Positions 46,717 through 57,065 of a stretch of DNA of 64,000 bases are shown here, piece by piece; positions within the stretch are counted from its first letter, which is position 1, and every line of letters starts with the position of its first letter. Both the position numbers and the translations under genes were made by a program. The notes under the pieces are model-generated. The model saw only the letters and a program-made list of their open reading frames with translations. It had not been told where the DNA came from and did not search any database. The stretch is from Muricomes sp049840515 (lineage in GTDB: Bacteria; Bacillota; Clostridia; Lachnospirales; Lachnospiraceae): positions 248,001 through 312,000 of the forward strand of contig JASGKW010000009.1 in NCBI GenBank assembly GCA_049840515.1, given 5' to 3'.

Positions 46717-47661
46717 ATGAACTTGAAAGATGAAAAAATCGGAAATGAATTTTTTATTTATATGGATGAATTTAAAAAGATAGTATATGGCCAAAACGAG
46801 AATTGTGTCATTTTGGATATGCCTTATGGGAAATTTGAATATGTCAAAGAAGTGGATAATGACAAACGGAAATATGAGGACTGCCATATTCCTGGAGCAA
46901 TTAAAATTGAAAAGGAAGAGTTTGAAAATGAGGAAAGTGATCTTAATATTCTCAGCGCTGAAATCATAGAAAAGGTGTTTTTGAAAAAGGGCATTGATGC
47001 GGATACTGATGTGTATGTCTACTCGGATGGTATTATTGCGGCAGCAAGAGTGGCACTCGTGGCATATTGGCTCGGTGTAAGAAGTGTTAAGTTGCTGGTT
47101 GGCGGTATCAATGCCTGGATAAAAGATGGTAATCTCACAGAAAATGGAGTAGTTGAGCCAAAAGAGAAGTCCCGCTTCGGCATTAAAACACCATTAAGAC
47201 CTGAGATATTAGTTTCTACGCCCCAGGATGTCATGGAACGATATCAGGAAAATCCTGATTTTGTGCTTGCCAGTGTTAGGACATGGGAAGAGTTTACAGG
47301 GGATGAAAGTGGATACGATTATATCGACAATATAGGTTCACCAATCGGAGCTGTATTTGCAAAAGGCAGTACCTCAAGAATTAATGTAGAATATTTGTTA
47401 AATGATGAAGGCGTTGTGGGGGATTTAAAAGAAATATTTGAAGACTGGAATAGCTGGGGTATCCAGAAAGAAAAGGAAGTGGCCTTTTTCTGTGGAGCAG
47501 GATGGAGAGCCGCATTGGCTTTTTTCCTGACAAAAGAGTTGGGCTGGCCCAATGTAAAAGTATATGATGGTGGCTGGTACCAGTGGGTAAAATATCATCA
47601 CAGTGAACCAGAGAAATACCCAATTCAAAAAGGGAATCCAAAAGAGAAAGAAAATTTGTAA
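46717..47661 (+). CDS. Two-domain rhodanese-like sulfurtransferase
   Basis: The 314-residue protein has two rhodanese domains. The N-terminal one (CHIPGAIKI, VYSDGIIAAARVA) lacks the Cys and has Ser-Asp there. The C-terminal one has the active-site loop AFFCGAGWRAALAF with the persulfide Cys. This asymmetry is usual for thiosulfate or 3-mercaptopyruvate sulfurtransferases. It transfers sulfur from a donor to cyanide or a thiol acceptor. Confidence 0.9.
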   Translation: MNLKDEKIGNEFFIYMDEFKKIVYGQNENCVILDMPYGKFEYVKEVDNDKRKYEDCHIPGAIKIEKEEFENEESDLNILSAEIIEKVFLKKGIDADTDVYVYSDGIIAAARVALVAYWLGVRSVKLLVGGINAWIKDGNLTENGVVEPKEKSRFGIKTPLRPEILVSTPQDVMERYQENPDFVLASVRTWEEFTGDESGYDYIDNIGSPIGAVFAKGSTSRINVEYLLNDEGVVGDLKEIFEDWNSWGIQKEKEVAFFCGAGWRAALAFFLTKELGWPNVKVYDGGWYQWVKYHHSEPEKYPIQKGNPKEKENL

Positions 47662-47696
47662 AGAGAATGAAGCTGTCCTCATTCTCTTTACGCTAA

Positions 47697-47745
47697 ATTG
47701 TTAGACTATTCTGAAAACGGACCGCAAAGGGGTCAGACCCCTTTT
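47697..47745 (+). repeat. REP-like repeat copy E
   Basis: TTGTTAGACTATTCTGAAAA, CGGACCGC, then AAAGGGGTCAGACCCCTTTT. It ends at the stop codon of the transketolase C-subunit gene on the other strand and follows the rhodanese gene. Confidence 0.85.
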
Positions 47746-48679
47746 AAAAATTCTTCACTCTCTCATAGATTGTGTCTATACCCAGTCCGTATTTTTCTAC
47801 CAACTCTACTGCCGGTCCTGATTCTCCGTATGTGTCGTTGATTCCTATTTTCATTACTTTTGTAGGTGCCTCTTCTGACAGTACATCACATACTGCGCTT
47901 CCAAGACCTCCGATTATGGAGTGCTCTTCGACTGTAACGACTTTTCCTGTTTCTTTTGCAGCGGCTATGATTAATTCTTTGTCCAATGGCTTAATTGTGT
48001 GAATATTGATGACTTTTGCCTCAATTCCGTCTGCCGCAAGCTTTTCTGCTGCTGCAAGGCAGTTTGATACGGGGAGTCCTGTTGCCACGATGGTAACGTC
48101 TTTTCCTTCTCTGAGGACAACACCTTTGCCAAGTTCAAATTTGTAGTCTGGATTGTCGTTGATAACAGGCACTGCAAGTCTTCCGAAACGCATGTACACT
48201 GGTCCTACATATTCATATGCTGCTTTCACTGCTGCTCTTGCTTCCACATCATCGGATGGATTGATGATAACCATTCCAGGAATTGTGCGCATCAAGGCGA
48301 TATCTTCATTACACTGGTGTGTTGCACCGTCCTCACCCACAGAAATTCCTGCATGTGTTGCACCGATTTTTACGTTCAATTTTGGATATCCAATAGAGTT
48401 GCGAATCTGCTCAAAAGCACGTCCTGCTGCGAACATAGCAAATGTACTTGCAAATGGAACTTTTCCTGCTGCTGCAAGTCCTGCTGCCACACCCATCATG
48501 TTGCACTCTGCAATACCGCAGTCGATGTGTCTTTCCGGCACAGCCTTTTTGAACACGCCTGTCTTTGTAGCTGCTGCAAGGTCCGCATCCAGTACTATAA
48601 TCTCCTCATGCGCTTTTCCCAATTCGGCTAAAGCATCGCCATAGCTCTCTCTTGTTGCAATTTTCTTTACTTCTGACAT
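47744..48679 (-). CDS. Transketolase, C-terminal subunit
   Basis: The 311-residue protein carries the pyrimidine-binding and C-terminal domains (ATRESYGDALAELGK, IDCGIAECNMMGVAAGLA, YMRFGRLAVPV, VEEHSIIGGLGSAVCDVL). With the N-terminal subunit it forms thiamine-diphosphate transketolase of the non-oxidative pentose phosphate pathway. Its ATG overlaps the end of the N-subunit gene by 13 nt. Confidence 0.95.
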   Translation of the reverse strand: MSEVKKIATRESYGDALAELGKAHEEIIVLDADLAAATKTGVFKKAVPERHIDCGIAECNMMGVAAGLAAAGKVPFASTFAMFAAGRAFEQIRNSIGYPKLNVKIGATHAGISVGEDGATHQCNEDIALMRTIPGMVIINPSDDVEARAAVKAAYEYVGPVYMRFGRLAVPVINDNPDYKFELGKGVVLREGKDVTIVATGLPVSNCLAAAEKLAADGIEAKVINIHTIKPLDKELIIAAAKETGKVVTVEEHSIIGGLGSAVCDVLSEEAPTKVMKIGINDTYGESGPAVELVEKYGLGIDTIYERVKNF

Positions 48680-49503
48680 AATGCTTCACCTACTTTCTCT
48701 AAATCTTCCATTGCCACTTTATACTGGTCTGCATTGGGAGCTGAGCCATGCCAGGAAGCCTGGTTCTCCATGAAGGAAACTCCTTTTCCTTTGATGGTCT
48801 TTGCAATAATTGCTGTCGGATGTCCTTTTACAGTTTTAGCTTCTTTAAATGCAGCGTCAATCTGGTCAAAATCATTTCCATTAATATTAATGACGTGGAA
48901 ATTAAATGCCTCAAACTTTTTGTCAATGGGATAAGGAGAGTTTACTTCATCCACTGCCCCATCAATCTGAAGGTTGTTATTGTCCACGATTACAACAAGG
49001 TTATCCAGCTTTCTGTGGGCTGCCAGCATGGATGCCTCCCATACCTGTCCCTCCTGAAGCTCGCCGTCACCAACTAAAGTATACACTCTGTAGCTGTCCC
49101 CGGAAATCTGTCCTGCAATTGCCATACCAACCGCCGCTGAAATTCCCTGTCCCAGAGAGCCTGATGACATGTCCACACCTGGAATGTGTTTCATATCCGG
49201 ATGTCCCTGAAGATAGGAGCCTGTGTGGCGGAATGTCTTTAAATCTTCAACCGGGAAATATCCTCTGTTTGCCAGGGTAGAGTATAAACCTGGAGTTGTG
49301 TGTCCTTTGGACAATACAAATCTGTCTCTGTCTGCCTTCTTAGGATCCTTTGGGTCAATGTTTAATTCCTCAAAATAAAGATATGTGTAAATATCTGCTG
49401 CTGACAGAGAACCGCCCGGATGTCCTGACTTTGCGTTGTATACTGCTGTCACAATACCCTTGCGAATCTCATTTGCAGTTTTCATTAATTCTAACTTATT
49501 CAT
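48667..49503 (-). CDS. Transketolase, N-terminal subunit
   Basis: About 278 residues from ATG at 49503 (AGGAGG 6 nt upstream). The thiamine-diphosphate motif is GDGELQEGQVWEASM with downstream NN; also GHPGGSLSAADIYTYLYF and SKGHTTPGLYS. Split transketolase is typical for Clostridia. It follows the transaldolase gene, matching a pentose recycling operon that also fits the arabinose genes. Confidence 0.95.
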   Translation of the reverse strand: MNKLELMKTANEIRKGIVTAVYNAKSGHPGGSLSAADIYTYLYFEELNIDPKDPKKADRDRFVLSKGHTTPGLYSTLANRGYFPVEDLKTFRHTGSYLQGHPDMKHIPGVDMSSGSLGQGISAAVGMAIAGQISGDSYRVYTLVGDGELQEGQVWEASMLAAHRKLDNLVVIVDNNNLQIDGAVDEVNSPYPIDKKFEAFNFHVININGNDFDQIDAAFKEAKTVKGHPTAIIAKTIKGKGVSFMENQASWHGSAPNADQYKVAMEDLEKVGEALCQK

Positions 49504-49528
49504 GAAATTCCTCCTGTTCAAATAGTTT

Positions 49529-50182
49529 CTATTCGCCAAATACTGCTCTGTAGTCTGCCTGGAATTTTTCAATTCCTGCATCTGTCAAAGGATGTTTTGT
49601 CATCTGCTCAATAACTGAGTATGGAACTGTCGCGATATCCGCTCCTGCAAGAGCACAGTCTGTCACGTGGATTGGATTGCGCACACTCGCTGCAATAATC
49701 TCTGTCTCAATTCCTGACACTGCAAAAATTTCAGCAATCTCAGCAATCAGGTCTGTTCCGCGGACAGAAATGTCATCCAGACGTCCCAAGAACGGAGATA
49801 CAAATGATGCTCCTGCTCTTGCTGCCAAAAGTGCCTGGTTTGCAGAGAAAATTAATGTTACATTTGTCTTGATTCCTTTCGCTGTGAGTGCTTTGCAAGC
49901 TTTCAGCCCTTCCACCGTCATAGGAATCTTAACTACCATATTCGGGTGAATTGCTGCAATAGCTTCACCTTCTTTAATCATGCCCTCAGCATCCACTGTT
50001 GTAGCTTTCACTTCTCCGCTGATTGGTCCGTCTACGATAGATGCAATTTCTGCGATAACTTCTTCAAAAACTCGTCCTTCTTTTGCAATTAAAGATGGAT
50101 TTGTTGTAACTCCGCAAATAACACCCATGTCGTTTGCTTTTTTGATATCTTCTACTTTAGCTGTGTCGATAAAAAATTTCAT
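49529..50182 (-). CDS. Transaldolase of the small TalC/fructose-6-phosphate aldolase family
   Basis: The 217-residue enzyme has MKFFIDTAKVEDIKKAND, GVTTNPSLIAKEGR, the Schiff-base Lys in MVVKIPMTVEGL, NVTLIFSANQALLAARAGA and SPFLGRLDDIS. Genes located with split transketolase are normally true transaldolases. It moves dihydroxyacetone units between sugar phosphates. First gene of the operon. Confidence 0.94.
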   Translation of the reverse strand: MKFFIDTAKVEDIKKANDMGVICGVTTNPSLIAKEGRVFEEVIAEIASIVDGPISGEVKATTVDAEGMIKEGEAIAAIHPNMVVKIPMTVEGLKACKALTAKGIKTNVTLIFSANQALLAARAGASFVSPFLGRLDDISVRGTDLIAEIAEIFAVSGIETEIIAASVRNPIHVTDCALAGADIATVPYSVIEQMTKHPLTDAGIEKFQADYRAVFGE

Positions 50183-50231
50183 TGTCCGTTCCTCCTTAGA
50201 ACTAAAATGCCATTGTTTTCTTATATTTTAA

Positions 50232-50260
50232 ATTATATCCTCTGAAAGTAACCGGGTCAA
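50232..50260 (-). promoter_or_regulatory. Promoter of the transaldolase-transketolase operon
   Basis: Minus strand TTGACC (50255-50260), 17-nt spacer, TATAAT (50232-50237), 50 nt before the transaldolase ATG. The remaining gap to 50487 is very AT-rich and I see no further gene in it. Confidence 0.8.
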
Positions 50261-50487
50261 TAGCCCAATAAATTATCAATGATTTTCACTTGTTAATATC
50301 TTCAAATTATTAATAAACCCAAACTCATAATAGAGCATTTTATTTTGACTTTAAATTATTGTCCATCATTTCTGGCGGCATTTCAAATATTTATCCTGTT
50401 TTAACATTAAATTTATTATTAATAATTTCTTCCAATAAATTAATTTTTTATACAGCACAAAACTCCATTTTCAAATATATTCCGCCC

Positions 50488-51595
50488 CTAAGTCGAAGTT
50501 GTCTTTCTTTTTTTACTTCTCGGATAGGAGGTTGTTCCCCTTGTAACAAGGCGGGGTTCATACTCCACATGGTAAATACTGATTGGCTCCATCTCTGAAT
50601 ACTGACGGTCCCTGGTCTTAATTTTTTTCATGATAATATCGCAGGCATCCCTCCCTTTATAAATGACAAAATGTTCTATGGTTGTCAGGGACACTTTGTG
50701 CATCTGGGCAAAAATTGTGTTATCACATCCCATAACCGACATATCTCCGGGAACCTTATACTTCTCATCGTAAAGAGCATCCAGTATTCCAAAGGCTATC
50801 ATATCATTGAGCCCAACAATGGCAGTCAACTCTTGATTATCGGCAAGAAGCTCCTTTGTCAAATCATATCCGATGCGATACTCAGAATCAATGCCGGGAA
50901 TATCACTGTCAATCTTCTCATTCGCCGCCTTTATAATTACATTATTAGCAATTCCTGCATCTCTAAACTCCTGAATAAATCCTTCCACCCGCTTGGAGCG
51001 CTGTTTCTGCCTCACAGTAAGTGGAGGTGCAATATATGCCACATGCCTGTGCCCCAGTTCCAGCAGATGCTTTGCCATAATTCTTCCCAATTTGGAATTA
51101 TCAAGTTCCACCGCATCCACATCTAATTTTTCATTTTGATTATTAATAATGGCAAAAGGAATCTGCCTTGAAAGACTCTCCACAATAGACATAAAGCACC
51201 GGCTGGGATTGCAGGTGTAAATCACACCCTGCGGATTTAAGGAGGGCATCATTTTCAATACCGCTCCTCCAGCGCTAAGCTTCTCTGTGTATTACAGACA
51301 AACAGACCAAATCCCTGCTCCGTGGCCCGGGACTCAATACCCTGCAGCAGCATCACATAATAAGGATTTGTCAGATTGGGACAAAGCACTACCAACAGCT
51401 TTTCCCGTTTATTTTCTTTATAACGTTTCCTTTCGGAAGTTCATATCCAAATCGGCTGCCGCCTCTTCTACCCTGCGGATTACTTCCTTGGAAAAGGAAA
51501 TTATATCTTTTATTCAACACCATAGAAACAGTAGACTGAGAGACTCCTGCTTTTCGCGCCACATCCGAAGAGGTCACTTTTTTCTTATACATCAT
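50488..51595 (-). CDS. LacI-family transcriptional regulator (five frameshifts)
   Basis: N-terminal VTSSDVARKAGVSQSTVSMV is the LacI helix-turn-helix; the C-terminal 256 residues form the sugar-binding fold (ELTAIVGLNDMIAFGILDAL, MSVMGCDNTIFAQ). The middle is broken by five one-base indels, each in a short run: surplus T in AATTTCC (about 51510), missing G in TTGGA (about 51453), missing A in GGAAAC (about 51430), missing T in TATTGA (about 51260) and one near the hinge. Repair gives about 340 residues. It sits next to the pentose-phosphate operon it may control. Confidence 0.78.
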
Positions 51596-51628
51596 TCCAC
51601 ATCCTTGTCCTGAGTAAAGAACTATCTG

Positions 51629-52225
51629 CTACAACTCCGTTCTGCCCTCCAGTGCCCTCAAAAGCGTCACCTCATCTATATACTCCAGGTCTCCTCCAAC
51701 CGGAACACCGCTGGCAATTCTGCTCACCTTAATTCCAGTCGGCTTAATCAGCTTACTGATATACATAGCTGTAGTCTCACCCTCCAAACTGGAATTTGTG
51801 GCAATAATCACTTCATCCACATCCCCCCTGAGACGCTCCATAAGCTCTTTCAAGCGAATGTCAGACGGCCCAATACCAAGCATGGGAGAAATGGCACCAT
51901 GCAGTACATGGTAAACTCCATTATATTTCGCTGTTTTCTCGTAAGCAGCCAAATCTCTCGGCGTCTCCACCACCATAATCATCTTCTGATCCCTGTCAGG
52001 GTTCTTGCAGATTGGGCAGAGTTCATGATCCGTCAGGGTACAGCACTGTGAACAGTATCTCACATTATTGCGCGCATCCACAATAGACTTTGCCAGACCA
52101 TCCACCTGCTCCTTTGGCATATTAATGATATGGAAAGCTAGTCTCTGAGCCGACTTCACCCCGATTCCCGGCAGACGGGAAAATTCTTCAATCAGCCTGC
52201 TGATTTGATTACTATAATAATCCAT
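51629..52225 (-). CDS. recR: Recombination protein RecR
   Basis: The 198-residue protein has the helix-hairpin-helix start (ISRLIEEFSRLPGIGVKSAQ), the four-Cys zinc finger (YCSQCCTLTDHELCPIC) and the Toprim domain (MVVETPRDLAAYE, TNSSLEGETTAMYISKL). It acts in RecFOR-dependent loading of RecA. It follows ybaB and dnaX in the usual Firmicutes order. Confidence 0.97.
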   Translation of the reverse strand: MDYYSNQISRLIEEFSRLPGIGVKSAQRLAFHIINMPKEQVDGLAKSIVDARNNVRYCSQCCTLTDHELCPICKNPDRDQKMIMVVETPRDLAAYEKTAKYNGVYHVLHGAISPMLGIGPSDIRLKELMERLRGDVDEVIIATNSSLEGETTAMYISKLIKPTGIKVSRIASGVPVGGDLEYIDEVTLLRALEGRTEL

Positions 52226-52246
52226 CTAGTTTCACTCCTGTAAATT

Positions 52247-52296
52247 TCAAAGGGGTCTGACCCCTTTGCACTCCATTGTCAGACTATTTAAAATAG
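52247..52296 (+). repeat. REP-like repeat copy F
   Basis: TTCAAAGGGGTCTGACCCCTTT followed by GCACTCCATTGTCAGACTATTT; nearly identical to copy C. It lies between recR and ybaB and overlaps the last codons of the repaired ybaB. Confidence 0.85.
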
Positions 52297-52640
52297 TCCC
52301 GGCATTCCTCCGCCCATTCCGCCTGTTAGTTTGTTCATTGCGAAGTGGACTCTTCTTCTACTTTTCTGAGTGCTTCATTGGTTGCCGCCACAATCAGGTC
52401 TTCCAGCATTTCAATGTCATCCGGGTCAACAACTTCTTCCTGAAGCTTTACTTTTGTTACCTCGCGCTTGCCGGATATGGTGACTTCCACAGCCCCGCCG
52501 CCCGCTGACGCGGTAAATTCTTTTGTCTCAAGCTCTTTCGCCTGTTCTTCCATCTGACGCTGCATTTTCTGCGCCTGCTTCATTAAATTTGCCATATTGC
52601 CAGGCATTCCTCCGCCTGGGAAACCGCCTCTTTTTGCCAT
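52288..52640 (-). CDS. YbaB/EbfC nucleoid-associated protein (one frameshift)
   Basis: The start MAKRGGFPGGGMPGNMANLM and KQAQKMQRQMEEQAKELETK are family-typical; so is VTISGKREVTKVKLQEEVVD. The frame breaks near 52347; adding one C (ACTTCG to ACTTCCG) gives the usual end AMNKLTGGMGGGMPGLF and a stop at 52288-52290, about 117 residues. It binds DNA as a dimer and lies between dnaX and recR. Confidence 0.9.
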
Positions 52641-52643
52641 AAT

Positions 52644-54213
52644 TTAATCCTCCACTATTATTTCCATATTAATTTTCTTTTCAATGTCTACAAATGTATC
52701 TTCAAAATGGCGCCCTTCTTCTACCTGCCGGACTTCCACTTCTACTTTCTTTCCTATTCTGTTCTCAATCAAGTCTTCCAGCACTTTCCGGTTGTCTTCT
52801 TTTCCGACTACATCGGCCTCCAGACCTCCGGGCATGACAATCAGCAGCCGGTTATCTCCTCCGAGACTCAGTCTTGCTTTCTTCAAAAATGTACGAAGCA
52901 TTCCGGAAGTCTCATCCGCGATAGACCTGAAATTTTTTACAACTTCCTGGACATCTTCCGGGATAGCTCTGGGAAGCTCAGGTTTTACAGCTTTTTTAAC
53001 TGCTCCCCCACTTCCGTCGGCATATACAATCCGCTCCTGCACGACCGCCGCTGGAATTCCCTTTTCCAACTTCTCCTCCACCGCACGTATTCTGTCCAGC
53101 AGAGTGTCCTGCTCCACTTCCATCGCGGGTGTACAGAGCTTAATCAGCGCCACCTCCAGCAGAACTCTCTTTTGCGTGGCATATTTGAGCTGCCCTGACA
53201 GTTCAGAAAAAATACGGATATACCGAAGCAGCATATCCGGCTCTATCATCTGAGCCTCCTCTTTTAGCTGCTGCATGTTCTCCGTAGATACATCCAACAC
53301 AGCTTCTATATTATCAGATGTTTTCATCAGAAGCAAGTTCCTGAGATACCATGTAAAATCCGTTGAAAGCTGGGTCAATTCCCTGCCCTGCATGACCAGC
53401 TTCTCCACCGTATCCAGCACTTCTGGTATATCCCGCTTTATGATATTGCGCAGAAGCCGGCTGAAAACATCAGTGTCCACAGCGCCTAAGACTTCCAGCA
53501 CATGGTCATAAGTCAGTTTCTGCCCCAGGTAAAATGCAATGCACTGGTCCAAAAGGCTCAAGGCATCACGCATGGAGCCGTCCGCCGCCTTGGCTACATA
53601 GCGGATTGCTTTCTCCTCCACCTCCACCTGTTCTTCTTCCATGAGGTCTTTCATCCTCTGGGAAATAGTGTCTATGCTGATTCTCTTAAAATCATAGCGC
53701 TGACATCTGGACAAAATGGTGATAGGTATTTTGTGCGCCTCTGTGGTCGCAAGAATAAAAATTACATATTCCGGCGGCTCCTCCAAAGTCTTTAAAAGCG
53801 CATTAAAAGCACCTATGGAAAGCATATGCACCTCATCTATAATATAGACTTTATAGCGCCCTTCCGTAGGCCGGTATGCTACCTCCTCACGGATTTCACG
53901 GATATTGTCCACACCATTGTTGGACGCGGCATCTATCTCAATCACATTCATGGACGTGCCCGCCCCGATGGTCTTACACATCTCGCATTCACCGCAGGGA
54001 CTTCCCTCAACCGGATGCTGGCAATTGACCGCCTTGGCAAATATCTTTGCCACAGTGGTCTTGCCGGTTCCTCTTGGTTCCGCAGAACAAATAGGCATGG
54101 CCGATACGGTCTGCCTTAATCTGATTCTGCAAAGTTGTAATAATATGGTCCTGCCCTTTTACATCCTCAAACGCTGTGGGGCGGAACTTTCTGTAAAGCG
54201 CCGTATACGACAT
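52644..54213 (-). CDS. dnaX: DNA polymerase III subunit gamma/tau (one frameshift)
   Basis: Start MSYTALYRKFRPTAFEDVKG at 54213 leads to the clamp-loader ATPase (YLFCGT, RGTGKTTVAKIFAKA, four zinc Cys in PVEGSPCGECEMCKTI, VYIIDEVHML). The frame breaks near 54080, where a surplus A in ACCAAGAGG replaces ACCAGAGG. Total is about 522 residues including the tau-like C-terminus. Gamma/tau loads the sliding clamp and is essential, so the break is very unlikely to be real. Confidence 0.95.
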
Positions 54214-54240
54214 GAATTACACCTCTACTTACTTTTCACT

Positions 54241-55318
54241 TTAAATTTCATCTCCGAAACTGATTCCAACTCTTTTTGCCTCCTGAACCAGGCTGCATTT
54301 GGGGTCCACGGTCTTTAACTTCCCTGCCACATCCTCAAGAGGAACCTTTGTTGTCTCGCCGTTCTTTATTCCAATCATATAGCCATACTCTTTATTCAAA
54401 ATCAGCTCCCAGCCGCAGCCCCCACTCTTGTTGCGATAACCCGGTCGTATGCACAGGGTGAACCGCCTCTCTGGGTATGTCCCGGGACAGTAATTCGCAC
54501 TTCTTTATCTGTCTTCTGCTGAATCTGCTCCGCCACTCATAGGCAATAGAGGGGTATTTCCGGCTTGTAATTTTTTCCTTATATTCTTTCTTTTTCAGCT
54601 TTGCATCTTCCTTCGGACACAGCCCCCTCGGCCACTGCCAGTATTGTAAATGACTTCGCCGCGCTGGAACGCTTTTGAATCACATTGGCGATGACATCAA
54701 TATCATAAGGAATTTCAGGAATCAAAATGATGTCCGCTCCCCCTGCCACGCCCGCATGGAGGGTTACATGCCCCACCTTATGTCCCATTACTTCTATAAT
54801 AAATACACGGCTGTGTGAGGTAGCTGTGGTGTGAATCCGGTCAATGGTATCTGTGGCAATATCAACCGCACTCTGGAAACCAAATGTCATCTCGGTTCCC
54901 CACAAATCATTGTCTATTGTCTTGGGAAGAGTAATCACATTCAGCCCCTCTTCTTTCAGCATGTTGGCAGTCTTATGCGTGCCATTACCCCCTAAAATAA
55001 TAAGACAGTTCAGGTTCAGCTTATGGTATGTATGCTTCATAGCCGCTACCTTATCCAGTCCATTTGCATCGGGAACCCGCATCAGCTTAAAAGGCTGCCT
55101 GGATGTGCCCAGAATTGTTCCGCCCCTTGTGAGAATTCCTGAAAAGTTCTGTGAGGTCAGCATATCGAAATTCGCGTAAATCAGCCCTTTATCCCATCTC
55201 TGAATCCATATATTTCTACATCATCGCGTTTGGAACAAACACCCTTTACCACACCCCGCATGGCTGCATTCAAAGCCTGGCAGTCTCCTCCGCTGGTCAG
55301 CATTCCAATTCTCAACAT
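54241..55318 (-). CDS. pfkA: 6-phosphofructokinase (four frameshifts)
   Basis: ATG at 55318 after AAGGAGG. MLRIGMLTSGGDCQALNAAM is the ATP-site start, then TRGGTILGTSRQPF, IILGGNGTHKTA, KTIDNDLWGTEMTFGFQ, VMGHKVGHVTLHAG and PGHTQRGGSPCAYD near the C-terminus. Breaks: missing A near 55183, surplus C near 54620, and two missing Gs at about 54535 and 54430. Repaired length is about 358 residues. The GGNGT loop, with Asn in place of the usual Asp, suggests a variant group that may use pyrophosphate or be less ATP-specific; this is uncertain. Confidence 0.9.
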
Positions 55319-55476
55319 ACTTGAATCCTCCTTTTCCACGTTTCCCCTGAAATGAAACTTTCTATAATTATACCCCATTTCAAACATTGTAACAAGAATG
55401 AATCTTTTCTCCAAACAAGGAGCCCTGCAAGCACTGCAAAAATGTGCCCGCAAGACTCCTTCGCCTAAATACTTTA

Positions 55477-57061
55477 TTATCCTATATCCCGCTCTCTGTA
55501 CCACCACAGCCCAACTGCCGCCAGTACAATGGCAATCAGTGTCAGGACAGCCAGAGGAGTCAGGCTGAATTTTTCCACCGGTATCTGAGGGATATTTCCA
55601 AAGGGTGTGATTTTCCCCAGCCATTTTGGCAGATCCATAACTCTTCCTATATACATTACAATAAATGAATATCCAAATACCAGCCACACCAACGCGGACA
55701 ACTTAGGTATAACCCCAACAATCAATATCGCCAGCCCCGCCATAACCCAGATGGCAGGAAGATAACTAAATCCTATCTTCAACAGATGCAGTATCTCAAG
55801 CTCTCCGCCGGATGCCGCTCCAGCCCCAGGGCAAGGAGAAACTCCATCACCACGCTCTCCGCCATTGCAATGACAATAAAAGCACCGTACAGCCTTAACC
55901 GAGGAATGGCTTTTGCAAAATCTGTTCAATCCGGTTATGTTTCTCCTCGCCATGAATCTTCATCGCAGTTCAGCACAACAGGTACTGCCGCCATCATTGA
56001 CATAATCATAAATATCATAGCCACATAGTTGTCAAGAAGTGCATTGGTTCCGGTTGCACCTATGACCTTTTTCATCATGTCATTGCTCTCCACAAAATCA
56101 TTGATATTGGAACACACACTGCCGTAGGACACTCCAAGAAGAAACAGTCCGGCTCCCCAGCCCAATATAATTCCCTTTGACAGCCTCCATGCAAGCCCAA
56201 CCGGACTTTGCAGGAAACGGGATGCATGCGCTTTTCCTTTACCCACAGGCAAAATGCCTGAACCATGGTCACGCACTGAATGAATCGCCAAAGCAATTAC
56301 TGTAAGTACAGCTCCTCCGCAACCAATACTAAAACAGGCATTATATCATTGTTATAGAAAGCTTCTGCTTTCAATCCTATGCCAAAAGGTGAGATATATG
56401 AGAGAATATTTTCCCTCACATCGCCCAGTGCACGCAGTATATAAAATACCCCAAGGAATGCAAATCCTGCGCCGCTGACACCGTGAGCTGTGGAAAAGAA
56501 CTGGGATAGGAGCAGCGTAAGCCCCGCAAACATAAATCCTGTGGAGCCTATCACAAAGCCATAAACAAAAGCGCCCTCCGCTGTCGTTCCTCCGATGTCC
56601 AAAATCATTAGAAATCCTGCTGTGAGTATAGAAATAATTAAGTTTACACCGAAAGCAAACTTAATTACCCCGAGGCTGCCGGTAAGTCTGCCTACAGGCA
56701 GGGCGCGGAACATTTCCAGCCTCCCAAGCTCTTCATCCACACGGGTGTGGCGGTTTACAAGAAAAATATTCATAATAGCCACAGTTATCAGAAACCAAAT
56801 CAGGCATTCCTGTGCCATTACACTTGCCTGAGTCAGATTTTCCATTCCATATACAGGCCCCATCATTGCGACCATAGCCGGATTGCTCATATTGGCAGCC
56901 ATCTGTATAATTTCCTCCTGGGTGGACAGCAGTCCGGGATACAATGCTGCAATCATAGCTGAAAATCCTGAAATACATAAAATCCATATGGGGGACATCA
57001 GTCTCTCTCTGCGGCAGATAAACTTCAAATAAATGCCTAAACGCGCAAAATTATTGCTCAT
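55477..57061 (-). CDS. ABC-2 type exporter permease, about 530 residues (several frameshifts)
   Basis: Three reading frames encode a membrane protein with about 12 helices: FARLGIYLKFICRRERLMSP at the start, then SMMAAVPVVL and a final YRERDIG. Breaks lie near 56300 (one G missing), near 55960-55940 and near 55830, where frame changes occur within short runs. It belongs to the large, two-half ABC-2 permeases that pair with an antibiotic-type ATPase, next upstream. Its start at 57061 overlaps the ATPase stop by a few bases. Probable drug or peptide export. Confidence 0.75.
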
Positions 57062-57065
57062 GCCA

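Noticed and set aside
52644..54213. Programmed frameshifting in dnaX
   Set aside because: Known dnaX frameshifting occurs late, after the ATPase core. Here the break is at about codon 45 inside the Walker A region, so it would abolish both products; a homopolymer error is simpler.
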